Part shown: positions 1-6,535 of the stretch, in pieces
Numbering within the stretch: position 1 is the first letter of the stretch
How the letters are laid out: each line of letters begins with the position of its first letter
Program-made: the position numbers and the translations under genes
Source of the DNA: an uncultured Desulfomonile sp.
GTDB taxonomy: Bacteria; Desulfobacterota; Desulfomonilia; Desulfomonilales; Desulfomonilaceae
Assembly: GCA_903853735.1 (NCBI GenBank)
Contig: CAINUH010000239.1
Location: forward strand, 1 to 10,838
Reading direction: 5' to 3'
Length of the DNA stretch: 10,838 nt
Notes under the pieces: model-generated
Databases searched by the model: none
Told to the model about the DNA's origin: nothing
Seen by the model: only the letters and a program-made list of their open reading frames with translations

Positions 1-1299
1 ATAGCCTTCTGGGCCAACAGCCCCATCAGATTGCTGAACAAACCGGCCTTCGGGGGGTTGATTTCCCTGGATCCATATTCGTGGTTTTTTAACCTTCTCA
101 TCCTCATCTCTACTGGATTGACGGCTCTCATGTCGGTCCGTTATCTGCACGACGAGGGGTTGGAGCTATATGAGTACTTCGTGCTCCTCCTTTTCGCTGC
201 AGCAGGAATGATGTTTATGGTTTCGGGAACCCACATCCTGATCATCTTTGTAGGTCTCGAAACGTTGTCAATTTCGATATACGTGCTTACCGGGATCCTT
301 CCCGACAACCAAAAGTCAAGTGAAGCTGCGCTTAAGTACCTTATTTTGGGTGCATTCTCCAGTGGTATATTCCTCTACGGAGCGGCCTTGCTCTATGGGG
401 CCGCAGGATCTCTGGCTTTGCCGGCTATGACGAAGTATTTCACCGCAATGCCCGGCTACTCAATGGGAATGCTCGGCATGGGTCTCCTGCTGGCCGGCTT
501 TGCCTTCAAGGTGGCAGCGGTACCATTCCACATGTGGACACCCGACGTTTATGAGGGTGCTCCCGCGCCGCTCACGGGGTTCATGTCGGTGGGGGTCAAG
601 GCAGCGGCGTTTGCTGCGTTCATGCGGGTTTTCTTTGAGGCGCTCTCCGCCATTCAGATCAATTGGGCGCCGATCCTCTGGGGCTTGGCTGTCCTGACCA
701 TGATTCTGGGGAATCTCGCGGCACTCACTCAGGAAAACATCAAGAGAATGCTGGCGTATTCCAGTATAGCACATGCCGGCTACATACTCGTCGGAATGGT
801 TGCGGGAAAGGAAGCCGGAACAGCAGCCGTCCTTTACTATCTGCTCGCCTACACATTCACCAACCTTGGCGCATTTGCCGTGGTGGCCTTGGTGGGACGC
901 AAGGGTGAAGCCAATGTCCTGATCGATGACTACAGAGGACTGGCCAGAGTCCATCCGCTTCTCGCTCTTGTAATGTCAATATTCCTTTTCTCGCTGGCAG
1001 GAATTCCGCCGACGGCCGGCTTTGTCGGCAAGTTCACAGTTTTCAGTGCTGCGATTAATACCGGTTATATATGGCTTGTCATCATCGGCGTTTTGACCAG
1101 TGCAGCATCGGTTTTTTACTATTTCCGGGTAATAATGAAAATGTACATGGAGGCTCCGGAAATAGAGCCCCAGAAGCTTCAATTCGGTCCGCTTACAGTG
1201 GTCGCCCTGAGCGTTGCCGTTACGGCAGTGCTCTACATAGGGATATTCCCAACTACCTACCTGAATGTGGCGGTAGAATCAGTGAAACCGCTGTTCTAG
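1..1299 (+). CDS. nuoN: NADH-quinone oxidoreductase subunit N (NuoN), 5' end outside window
   Basis: Membrane antiporter-like subunit of respiratory complex I, which couples quinone reduction to proton translocation. The frame is open from base 1, so 432 residues are visible; full NuoN is usually about 480, so some 50-60 N-terminal residues lie upstream. The TTG at 31 is an internal codon, not a start. The visible part is a run of about a dozen hydrophobic helices. It carries the family's buried charged residues: Glu87 in FVGLETLS, Lys170 in GFAFKVAAVPFHMWTPDVYEG, Lys200 in GVKAAAF and Lys344 in FVGKF (numbered from base 1). The MWTPDVY-GAPAP block and the NIKRMLAYSSIAHAGY block are hallmarks of the NuoL/M/N family, and the overall pattern fits NuoN best. 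NuoN is normally the last gene of the nuo operon, and the unrelated gene downstream after 178 bp agrees with that. Confidence 0.96.
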   Translation: MAFWANSPIRLLNKPAFGGLISLDPYSWFFNLLILISTGLTALMSVRYLHDEGLELYEYFVLLLFAAAGMMFMVSGTHILIIFVGLETLSISIYVLTGILPDNQKSSEAALKYLILGAFSSGIFLYGAALLYGAAGSLALPAMTKYFTAMPGYSMGMLGMGLLLAGFAFKVAAVPFHMWTPDVYEGAPAPLTGFMSVGVKAAAFAAFMRVFFEALSAIQINWAPILWGLAVLTMILGNLAALTQENIKRMLAYSSIAHAGYILVGMVAGKEAGTAAVLYYLLAYTFTNLGAFAVVALVGRKGEANVLIDDYRGLARVHPLLALVMSIFLFSLAGIPPTAGFVGKFTVFSAAINTGYIWLVIIGVLTSAASVFYYFRVIMKMYMEAPEIEPQKLQFGPLTVVALSVAVTAVLYIGIFPTTYLNVAVESVKPLF

Positions 1300-1408
1300 A
1301 GGGGTTGAGGGAAGTATCAACGATAGGACGGAAGAGAAATAGGTACCGGCATCCTTCACACATACCGATTCGCATTCAGGCCTGTGATTTTGAGCAGAGG
1401 GGCGACTC

Positions 1409-1440
1409 ATGCGTCGCTCGAGGTGGGGGTATGCGTCGCT
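1409..1440. repeat. Short direct repeat upstream of purQ
   Basis: The 10-mer ATGCGTCGCT occurs at 1409-1418 and again at 1431-1440, two helical turns apart (22 bp), in the 178-bp gap between nuoN and purQ. It lies 38-69 bp upstream of the purQ start codon. The repeat is plain in the sequence; a regulatory role is only a guess, and no clear -35/-10 pair was found beside it. Confidence 0.3.
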
Positions 1441-1477
1441 ACACTCCGTCATTTATCCGTAACCATCAAGAGAACAC

Positions 1478-2287
1478 ATGAAGATTAGTGCCCTGGTTCC
1501 GACCGGTCATGGTATCAACTGCGAACTGGAAACCAGACGAGCGCTTGAGCTGGCAGGCTTTGACCGGATTGATCTGGTGCATCTGAATTTCCTGGCCAAT
1601 GGCGAAGCGGATCCCGCGAATTACCAGATGGTAGTCTTTCCCGGAGGCTTCCTGGACGGAGACGATCTGGGAGCTGCTCAAGCCTGTGCCAACCGCATTC
1701 GGCATTCCCGCATAAATAACGACAGGCTCATCGACCGGCTAATGAGATTTGTCTCAGAGGGGGGACTACTTCTCGGTATATGCAATGGGTTTCAGCTTCT
1801 TATCAAGCTGGGAATGTTGCCGGCGATTAATGGGGACTACACAGCCCGAGATTTCACTCTGACTGCAAACGACTCAGGCCGATTTGAAGACAGGTGGGTC
1901 AGCCTTTTGGTGGATCGAAAGTCGCCATGTATTTTCACCAGGGGATTGTCCGCTCTGTACCTGCCAATTCGACATGGAGAGGGAAAGATCGTAGGCCGCA
2001 AACCTGACATGGCCGTTGCCCTCACCAGGGCCCATCAGGCAACGTTAAGATACGCATCGTCCGATGGCAGCAGCCCGACGATGGAATATCCCTATAACCC
2101 CAACGGTTCCGAAGAAGCCATAGCCGGCGTGTGTGATCCATCGGGTCGCGTGTTTGGGTTGATGCCCCATCCTGAGTGTTTTCTCCACCGCACGAATCAC
2201 CCCAGGTGGACCAGGGATGCGTTACCTGAAGATGGAGAAGGTCTGTCAGTATTCAAAAATGCCGCAGATTTTCTGAGACAAGCGTAG
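1478..2287 (+). CDS. purQ: Phosphoribosylformylglycinamidine synthase, glutaminase subunit PurQ
   Basis: Class I glutamine amidotransferase that releases ammonia from glutamine for the FGAR to FGAM step of purine synthesis, working with PurL and PurS in the cytoplasm. At 269 residues it is longer than the ~225-residue Bacillus-type PurQ and resembles the glutaminase domain at the C-terminus of large PurL. The nucleophile is Cys102 in LLLGICNGFQ; His231 and Glu233 in LMPHPE complete the triad. An FPGGF motif lies at 54-58 and an N-terminal VPTGHGINCELE strand-loop at 7-18. The start is firm: an in-frame TAA lies at 1460-1462 and ATG 1478 is the first start after it, although the ribosome site (AAGAGA) is weak. 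PurL and PurS are not in the window. The gene stands alone between nuoN and fhs, with 178 bp upstream and 156 bp before fhs. Confidence 0.93.
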   Translation: MKISALVPTGHGINCELETRRALELAGFDRIDLVHLNFLANGEADPANYQMVVFPGGFLDGDDLGAAQACANRIRHSRINNDRLIDRLMRFVSEGGLLLGICNGFQLLIKLGMLPAINGDYTARDFTLTANDSGRFEDRWVSLLVDRKSPCIFTRGLSALYLPIRHGEGKIVGRKPDMAVALTRAHQATLRYASSDGSSPTMEYPYNPNGSEEAIAGVCDPSGRVFGLMPHPECFLHRTNHPRWTRDALPEDGEGLSVFKNAADFLRQA

Positions 2288-2311
2288 GTGGTCTCCTCTG
2301 GAACTTTTTTC

Positions 2312-2340
2312 TTGCTATTCTAGGTTATTAAGACTAAACT
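2312..2340 (+). promoter_or_regulatory. Possible sigma70 promoter for fhs
   Basis: TTGCTA at 2312-2317 (4 of 6 matches to the -35 consensus) is followed after 17 bp by TAAACT at 2335-2340 (4 of 6 to the -10). It would leave a leader of about 95 nt before the fhs start. The spacing is ideal but both boxes are mediocre, so this is a weak prediction. Confidence 0.3.
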
Positions 2341-2432
2341 TGAGAGGTTTTCCCGCCTTATGTTTACAACAAACCACAGTTCATTGAAACGACCAGCTTA
2401 AGCACCGCATTATGAGCGGCCAGTAGTGACAC

Positions 2433-2438
2433 AGGAGG
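2433..2438 (+). promoter_or_regulatory. Ribosome binding site that sets the fhs start
   Basis: Perfect AGGAGG, 5 nt before ATG 2444. It decides against the upstream in-frame GTG at 2426, because the site would lie inside that longer reading frame. Confidence 0.85.
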
Positions 2439-2443
2439 TATCG

Positions 2444-4207
2444 ATGGCTCTTGACCCGACCAAGATGGCTGATTGGCAGATAGCTGAAGAAGCCGAAAAA
2501 ACAATGAAAACCGTATACCAACTCCGCGATGAGTTGGGGTTGACGGAAGAAGAACTTTTGCCTCACGGCCACTACGTGGCAAAAGTGGACTTCACCAAGG
2601 TACTGAAGCGTGTTTCCGGCAAACCTGACGGAAAATACATAGACGTGACCGCGATCACGCCGACTCCATTGGGAGAAGGCAAATCCACAAGCTCCATGGG
2701 ACTTGTTGAAGGCCTGGGCAAACGTGGCAAGAATGTGATTGCGGCAATTCGACAGCCATCCGGCGGTCCGACGATGAACATCAAAGGGTCGGCAGCAGGC
2801 GGTGGTTTGGCTCAGTGTATACCGCTGACGCCTTTTTCCCTTGGACTCACCGGGGATATCAACGCCATAATGAATGCTCACAACCTTGCCATGGTGGCCC
2901 TCACCTCCCGTATTCAGCACGAATTCAATTATGACGACGCCGAATGGGCCAAGAGGGGTATGCCAAGGCTGGACATCGATCCGAGAAACGTGGAATTCGG
3001 ATGGATCATGGACTTCTGCGCCCAGTCCCTCCGCAACATTATCATCGGTATCGGCGGAAAGATGGACGGATTCATGATGAAATCCTCCTTCGGAATCGCC
3101 GTTTCCTCTGAAATCATGGCCATTCTAGCCGTGTCCACCGATCTAAAAGACATGCGTGAACGCATGGGGAAAATCGTGGTGGCGTACAACAAGAAGGGGC
3201 AGCCCGTGACGACCGCCGACCTTGAGGTGGATGGCGCCATGACGGCGTGGATGGTTGAGGCGATCAATCCCAACTTGCTCCAAAGCGTTGAGGGGCAGCC
3301 CGTATTTGTTCATGCCGGTCCTTTTGCCAATATAGCCATAGGCCAGTCCTCAATTATCGCCGACAGAGTCGGGCTTAAGCTCGGAGACTATCATGTCACG
3401 GAATCAGGCTTCGGGGCTGACATTGGTTTTGAAAAATTCTGGAACCTGAAGTGTCGTTTTTCAGGACTGCAGCCTAACTGCGCGGTCGTAGTCGCCACAA
3501 TACGTGCCCTGAAATGTCATGGCGGCGCTCCCGTCCCAAGGCCGGGCTTGCCCATGCCAAAAGAATATGAAGGCGAAAACGTCGGCTGGGTCGAAGCGGG
3601 TTGCAAGAACCTCATTCACCACATTGAGACGGTCAAGAAAGCCGGAATCAATCCGGTCGTGTGTATCAACTCCTTCTACACCGACACCAAGGATGAAATC
3701 GCAGTAGTCAAGCGTCTGTCCGAGGCTGCTGGCGCTCGCGCAGCCGTTTCGCAACACTGGCTCAAAGGCGGCGACGGTGCCTTGGAATTTGCTGATGCTG
3801 TAGTAGACGCTTGCGAAGAGAAGAACGAGTTCAAATTTCTCTATGACCTGAGCTTGCCGCTTCGCCAGAGAATCGAACTCATTGCGAAAGAAGTCTATGG
3901 AGCAGACGGCGTGAGCTTCACTCCGGAGGCTGAAGCAAAAGCCAAGAAGATGGAAGCGGATCCCGCTCTGGCCAAACTCGGAACCTGTATGGTGAAGACC
4001 CATCTCAGCCTGTCTCACGATCCAAATATCAAGGGGACTCCCAAGGGCTGGATTCTTCCAATCAGGGACATTCTTACATATAACGGCGCCGGCTTCGTAG
4101 TGCCTGTCGCCGGAGCCATTTCACTGATGCCGGGCACCGGTTCCAACCCAGCGTTCCGCAGGATCGAGGTGGACGTGGAAACCGGAAAGGTCAAGGGCGT
4201 GTTCTAA
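2444..4207 (+). CDS. fhs: Formate--tetrahydrofolate ligase
   Basis: ATP-dependent synthesis of 10-formyl-THF from formate and THF, in the methyl branch of the Wood-Ljungdahl pathway and in one-carbon supply for purines; in syntrophs and sulfate reducers it can run in reverse. I chose ATG 2444 because AGGAGG sits at 2433-2438 with a 5-nt spacer. A GTG at 2426 is in frame but would lie before that ribosome site. This gives 587 residues, longer than the ~559 of the Moorella enzyme. The ATP-binding P-loop is [11 protein letters not shown] with Lys80 and Ser81. It is followed by [19 protein letters not shown] (103-121), which matches the family's REPSLGP...KGGAAGGG block, and by [29 protein letters not shown] is the family's C-terminal-half signature. 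Sequence around the P-loop is somewhat divergent from acetogen enzymes. A strong terminator follows, so the gene is probably monocistronic or the last of its unit. Confidence 0.96.
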   Translation: MALDPTKMADWQIAEEAEKTMKTVYQLRDELGLTEEELLPHGHYVAKVDFTKVLKRVSGKPDGKYIDVTAITPTPLGEGKSTSSMGLVEGLGKRGKNVIAAIRQPSGGPTMNIKGSAAGGGLAQCIPLTPFSLGLTGDINAIMNAHNLAMVALTSRIQHEFNYDDAEWAKRGMPRLDIDPRNVEFGWIMDFCAQSLRNIIIGIGGKMDGFMMKSSFGIAVSSEIMAILAVSTDLKDMRERMGKIVVAYNKKGQPVTTADLEVDGAMTAWMVEAINPNLLQSVEGQPVFVHAGPFANIAIGQSSIIADRVGLKLGDYHVTESGFGADIGFEKFWNLKCRFSGLQPNCAVVVATIRALKCHGGAPVPRPGLPMPKEYEGENVGWVEAGCKNLIHHIETVKKAGINPVVCINSFYTDTKDEIAVVKRLSEAAGARAAVSQHWLKGGDGALEFADAVVDACEEKNEFKFLYDLSLPLRQRIELIAKEVYGADGVSFTPEAEAKAKKMEADPALAKLGTCMVKTHLSLSHDPNIKGTPKGWILPIRDILTYNGAGFVVPVAGAISLMPGTGSNPAFRRIEVDVETGKVKGVF

Positions 4208-4228
4208 CAGAGCACCTGCCTGATAGAA

Positions 4229-4267
4229 AAACCCCGCATCGGCCTCGACCGCTGCGGGGTTTCTTTT
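4229..4267 (+). terminator. Intrinsic terminator after fhs
   Basis: A 10-bp perfect stem, AAACCCCGCA at 4229-4238 pairing with TGCGGGGTTT at 4253-4262, encloses a 14-nt loop that can form a further CGG/CCG stem (4240-4242 with 4249-4251). A T-rich tail (TTCTTTT, 4261-4267) follows directly. It begins 22 bp after the fhs stop codon and separates fhs from the yedE operon. Confidence 0.93.
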
Positions 4268-4299
4268 GGCTGCTATACCAATTCTCGAAATTAGAGCCC

Positions 4300-4358
4300 C
4301 CGGGATCCATCGCAATCCCGGAGGCAGTGAAGCCCCTTGCTCCTGGGGGGGGTGGAGC
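4300..4358. other. Two short hairpins and an 8-G run between fhs and yedE
   Basis: CCGGGAT at 4300-4306 pairs with ATCCCGG at 4315-4321 around an 8-nt loop. Shortly after, GCTCC at 4339-4343 pairs with GGAGC at 4354-4358, and its loop holds eight consecutive G (4345-4352). CCCC at 4333-4336 could also pair with that G-run. Neither hairpin has a T-tract, so they are not simple terminators. This is part of a 431-bp gene-free stretch (4208-4638). Apart from the terminator, these hairpins and the yedE promoter, I see no gene, tRNA or known riboswitch in it. Confidence 0.35.
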
Positions 4359-4570
4359 TGAAGGACTCAATGCTATGATAAACACAAAAAGACAACTTGC
4401 AAGACCAGCCGATCCAAATTTCAAGCCCGCCTTGTGGTTTTTTGCTACTGTTTCATCGCCGACCATTTCATGTCGCTTCGATTTGAGATATTGGCGGCCT
4501 GGATGAATCCCGTATGCGCCCTCGATGAACGGCTCACAGAGAAAACACCACGCCTTCACATAGACGATAT

Positions 4571-4585
4571 CTATTTGACAAATAG
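4571..4585. promoter_or_regulatory. Palindrome over the yedE -35 box (candidate operator)
   Basis: CTATTT-GAC-AAATAG is a perfect 6-bp inverted repeat with a 3-bp centre, covering the TTGACA at 4575-4580. A repressor bound here would block RNA polymerase. The symmetry is certain from the sequence; that a protein binds is an inference, and part of the symmetry could be chance in AT-rich DNA. Confidence 0.4.
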
Positions 4586-4603
4586 GCATACCCGATCTAT
4601 AAC
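4575..4603 (+). promoter_or_regulatory. Near-consensus sigma70 promoter of the yedE operon
   Basis: TTGACA at 4575-4580 (6 of 6) and TATAAC at 4598-4603 (5 of 6) are separated by exactly 17 bp. Transcription would start near 4610 and give a leader of about 29 nt before the yedE ATG at 4639. This is the best promoter in the window and is followed by four co-directional genes with no further gap above 12 bp. Confidence 0.8.
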
Positions 4604-4638
4604 TATCAACGGTAACGTTCAATTCTAGGGGGTTCGGG

Positions 4639-5736
4639 ATGGAGTCCGTAAGGAATTTCTTTGCCACGACCAAGGGAATGGTGGTCGTCGGCGCGGTAAT
4701 CGGAATTTTGGCGGCGCTGTTACAGAAGCTCGGCAACCCCGGTAACATGGGAATTTGCGTTGCCTGCTTTAACAGGGACATTGCCGGAGCACTGGGATTG
4801 CACAGGGCCGAACTGGTTCAATACCTTCGGCCGGAGATTTTGGGGTTCATTCTTGGGGCATTCCTGGCTGCATTCTATGTCCGGGAGTTCAAGCCAAGAG
4901 GAGGATCAGCACCTCTGGCCAGGTTCATTCTGGGAATGTGTGCCATGATAGGTGCATTGGTATTCTTGGGCTGCCCTTGGCGCGTGTTACTGAGACTGGC
5001 CGGCGGCGATGGAAATGCTCTTTTCGGTCTGGCTGGTTTGATTTGCGGGGTGTTCGCGGGAACATTGTTCTTCAGGGCAGGCTACACCCTCGGGCGGAGC
5101 ACGAAGCAGAACTATTGGCTGGGTTTCTTGATGCCTTTAGTCGCTTTGGGGTTGCTCTGTCTAAGATTTATATTCCCGCAGATTCCCGGCGAAGCCAAGA
5201 ACGACGTTCTGTTTTACAGTGTGAAGGGACCGGGCTCGCAGCACGCCTCGCTGGTGGCGTCAGTGGGAGTGGGACTCATAGTCGGCATCCTTGCGCAGCG
5301 CAGCCGCTTCTGCACGATGGGAGCGTTTCGAGATCTCATTCTATTCAGACATTTTCACTTGTTTTCCGGAGCCCTGGCCCTGGTGGTCGCCGCCTGGTTC
5401 ACCAACCTGGTTGCAGGACAGTTTCACCCTGGGTTCCAAGGTCAGCCCGTAGCTCACACCCTGGTATTCTGGAACTTTTCAGGAATGTTCGTAGCCGGCT
5501 TGGCTTTTGCTTTGGCAGGCGGCTGTCCGGGCAGGCAGGTTTTTCTGAGCGGTGAGGGTGATGGAGATGCGGCGATGTGTGTGCTCGGCATGATAGCCGG
5601 AGCTGCTCTTGCCCACAATTTTGGGTTGGCTTCGTCACCTGCCGGACTGGGTGCCCACGGCGTTGTGGGGCTGGTAGGTGCTCTGTTGATATGTCTGTAC
5701 ATCGGTGTCACCAACTTGGGGAAAGTTGGAGCCTAA
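4639..5736 (+). CDS. yedE: YedE-type (YeeE/YedE family) membrane transporter, putative selenium/sulfur importer
   Basis: Polytopic inner-membrane protein of 365 residues with about ten hydrophobic segments (roughly 14-30, 66-83, 92-113, 125-145, 158-180, 203-222, 241-262, 279-297, 310-327, 338-357). Conserved cysteine motifs recur in two halves: GICVACFNRD (38-47) matches RFCTMGAFRD (223-232), and GCPWRVLLRLAGGDGN (111-126) matches GCPGRQVFLSGEGDGD (295-310). This internal two-fold repeat is typical of the YeeE/YedE family, whose YeeE branch imports thiosulfate through cysteines. The AGEGDGD-like region and the TusA-like and DUF3343 neighbours point to the selenium-associated YedE branch; the actual substrate is not shown by sequence. 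The start has AGGGGG at 4627-4632, 6 nt before ATG 4639. First gene of a four-gene operon; its stop overlaps the ribosome site of the next gene. Confidence 0.88.
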   Translation: MESVRNFFATTKGMVVVGAVIGILAALLQKLGNPGNMGICVACFNRDIAGALGLHRAELVQYLRPEILGFILGAFLAAFYVREFKPRGGSAPLARFILGMCAMIGALVFLGCPWRVLLRLAGGDGNALFGLAGLICGVFAGTLFFRAGYTLGRSTKQNYWLGFLMPLVALGLLCLRFIFPQIPGEAKNDVLFYSVKGPGSQHASLVASVGVGLIVGILAQRSRFCTMGAFRDLILFRHFHLFSGALALVVAAWFTNLVAGQFHPGFQGQPVAHTLVFWNFSGMFVAGLAFALAGGCPGRQVFLSGEGDGDAAMCVLGMIAGAALAHNFGLASSPAGLGAHGVVGLVGALLICLYIGVTNLGKVGA

Positions 5737-5747
5737 GGAGCATTTCT

Positions 5748-5966
5748 ATGGCAGAAATAGTTGACGCAAGGGGGTTGTCGTGCCCGCAACCGGTCCTGCT
5801 GACTTTATCAAGGTTAAAGGAAATAGAGACCGGCGAGATCGAGGTTGTCGTGGACAATGAAACGAGTCGTGAGAACGTCGGTCGGGCAGCGATCAGTCAG
5901 GGTTGGCTGGTGGACCACGTAGTGCAAGATGGTGATGAATATCATCTGAGGTTGAAGCGCTCATGA
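5748..5966 (+). CDS. yedF: TusA/YedF-like sulfurtransferase (single TusA domain)
   Basis: A 72-residue cytoplasmic protein of the TusA/SirA fold, which carries activated sulfur or selenium on a cysteine as a persulfide or perselenide. The signature VDARGLSCPQPVL places the carrier Cys12 in the family CPxP motif. The ribosome site AAGGAG (5735-5740) overlaps the TAA of yedE and lies 7 nt before ATG 5748; the stop TGA overlaps the next ATG (ATGA at 5963-5966). Both junctions indicate translational coupling. Many selenium-cluster YedF proteins are about 200 residues, with a second DsrE-like domain; that part is missing here, so the protein could equally be called TusA-like. The YedF label rests on context. 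Confidence 0.88.
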   Translation: MAEIVDARGLSCPQPVLLTLSRLKEIETGEIEVVVDNETSRENVGRAAISQGWLVDHVVQDGDEYHLRLKRS

Positions 5967-6535
5967 ATATGCTTGCGACAATCGTTTCAAGATTTGTGAG
6001 ACCTGGAAAAAATGAGCGGTCCGGGAGAGCCACTGATTCCACGAAGGGACTTATGATTTTCGACAGCACAAGTGAAGTTATAAAGGCTGAAACCTTGCTC
6101 AAGAACGCGGGAATCGACATTCAGGTTAAAGGGCCTCCGCCGGAAGTCCAAACCGGATGCGACCTCGCCATAGTATTTCCTTTGACGGCGGTATTGAGAG
6201 TCTCGACCCTCTTGTCCGAAGCTCGAATCCTGCCTCTTCAAGTTCTCTCTTTGAAAGATCCGCTCCTGGAACCTGTGAGCATTTATCAGGTCAAGGATTT
6301 CGGTGACTATCTCATGGTCCGTGCTGCCAACATGAAGATAACGATCAGGAAAGAGGATTTAAGAATCGTCAACGTTTCCGGCGGCGGGTGTCCGGATGTT
6401 CCATACCTCGCGGACCGGTTGGTAGGCAAAAGGCTGTATGAGGCTCCTGAACCCCGAACAATCGGTCGTACCCTATGCGGTTATGCACTTCAGTTGGCCT
6501 TGGAGGAGTCGAAAAGGCAATGTCCTGGCTTATAG
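5963..6535 (+). CDS. DUF3343 (Se/S carrier-like) protein with unassigned C-terminal region
   Basis: A 190-residue protein. Residues about 28-100 match the DUF3343 pattern: GLMIFDSTSEVIKAETLLKNAGI, then PPPEVQTGCDLAI with Cys66 at the family's conserved cysteine. DUF3343 proteins are small predicted carriers found beside YedE/YedF and cysteine desulfurases in selenium-related loci. Stand-alone DUF3343 proteins are usually only about 80-100 residues. Here a basic N-terminal stretch (1-27) and an extra C-terminal region (about 105-185) are added. The latter contains SGGGCPDVPYLADRLVG (Cys143), which I do not recognise. ATG 5963 overlaps the yedF stop; a GAGG at 5948-5951 could serve as ribosome site, and ATG 5969 is an alternative start. 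The 3' end overlaps the next gene by 16 bp. The role is inferred from family and context. Confidence 0.78.
   Translation: MNMLATIVSRFVRPGKNERSGRATDSTKGLMIFDSTSEVIKAETLLKNAGIDIQVKGPPPEVQTGCDLAIVFPLTAVLRVSTLLSEARILPLQVLSLKDPLLEPVSIYQVKDFGDYLMVRAANMKITIRKEDLRIVNVSGGGCPDVPYLADRLVGKRLYEAPEPRTIGRTLCGYALQLALEESKRQCPGL

Noticed and set aside
460..954. A 164-codon minus-strand frame inside nuoN.
   Set aside because: It lies fully antisense to a well-conserved coding region and is explained by codon structure of nuoN.
2281..2310. A T6 run after purQ, suggesting an intrinsic terminator.
   Set aside because: I could find no stable GC stem directly before the T-tract.
4434..4628. A 64-codon open frame on the plus strand before yedE.
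   Set aside because: It starts at a GTG without a ribosome site, crosses the -35/-10 of the yedE promoter, and resembles no family.
4191..4781. A 196-codon open frame on the minus strand between fhs and yedE.
   Set aside because: It overlaps the fhs 3' end, its terminator, the yedE promoter and the yedE start. Its composition is non-protein-like, with no recognisable domain.
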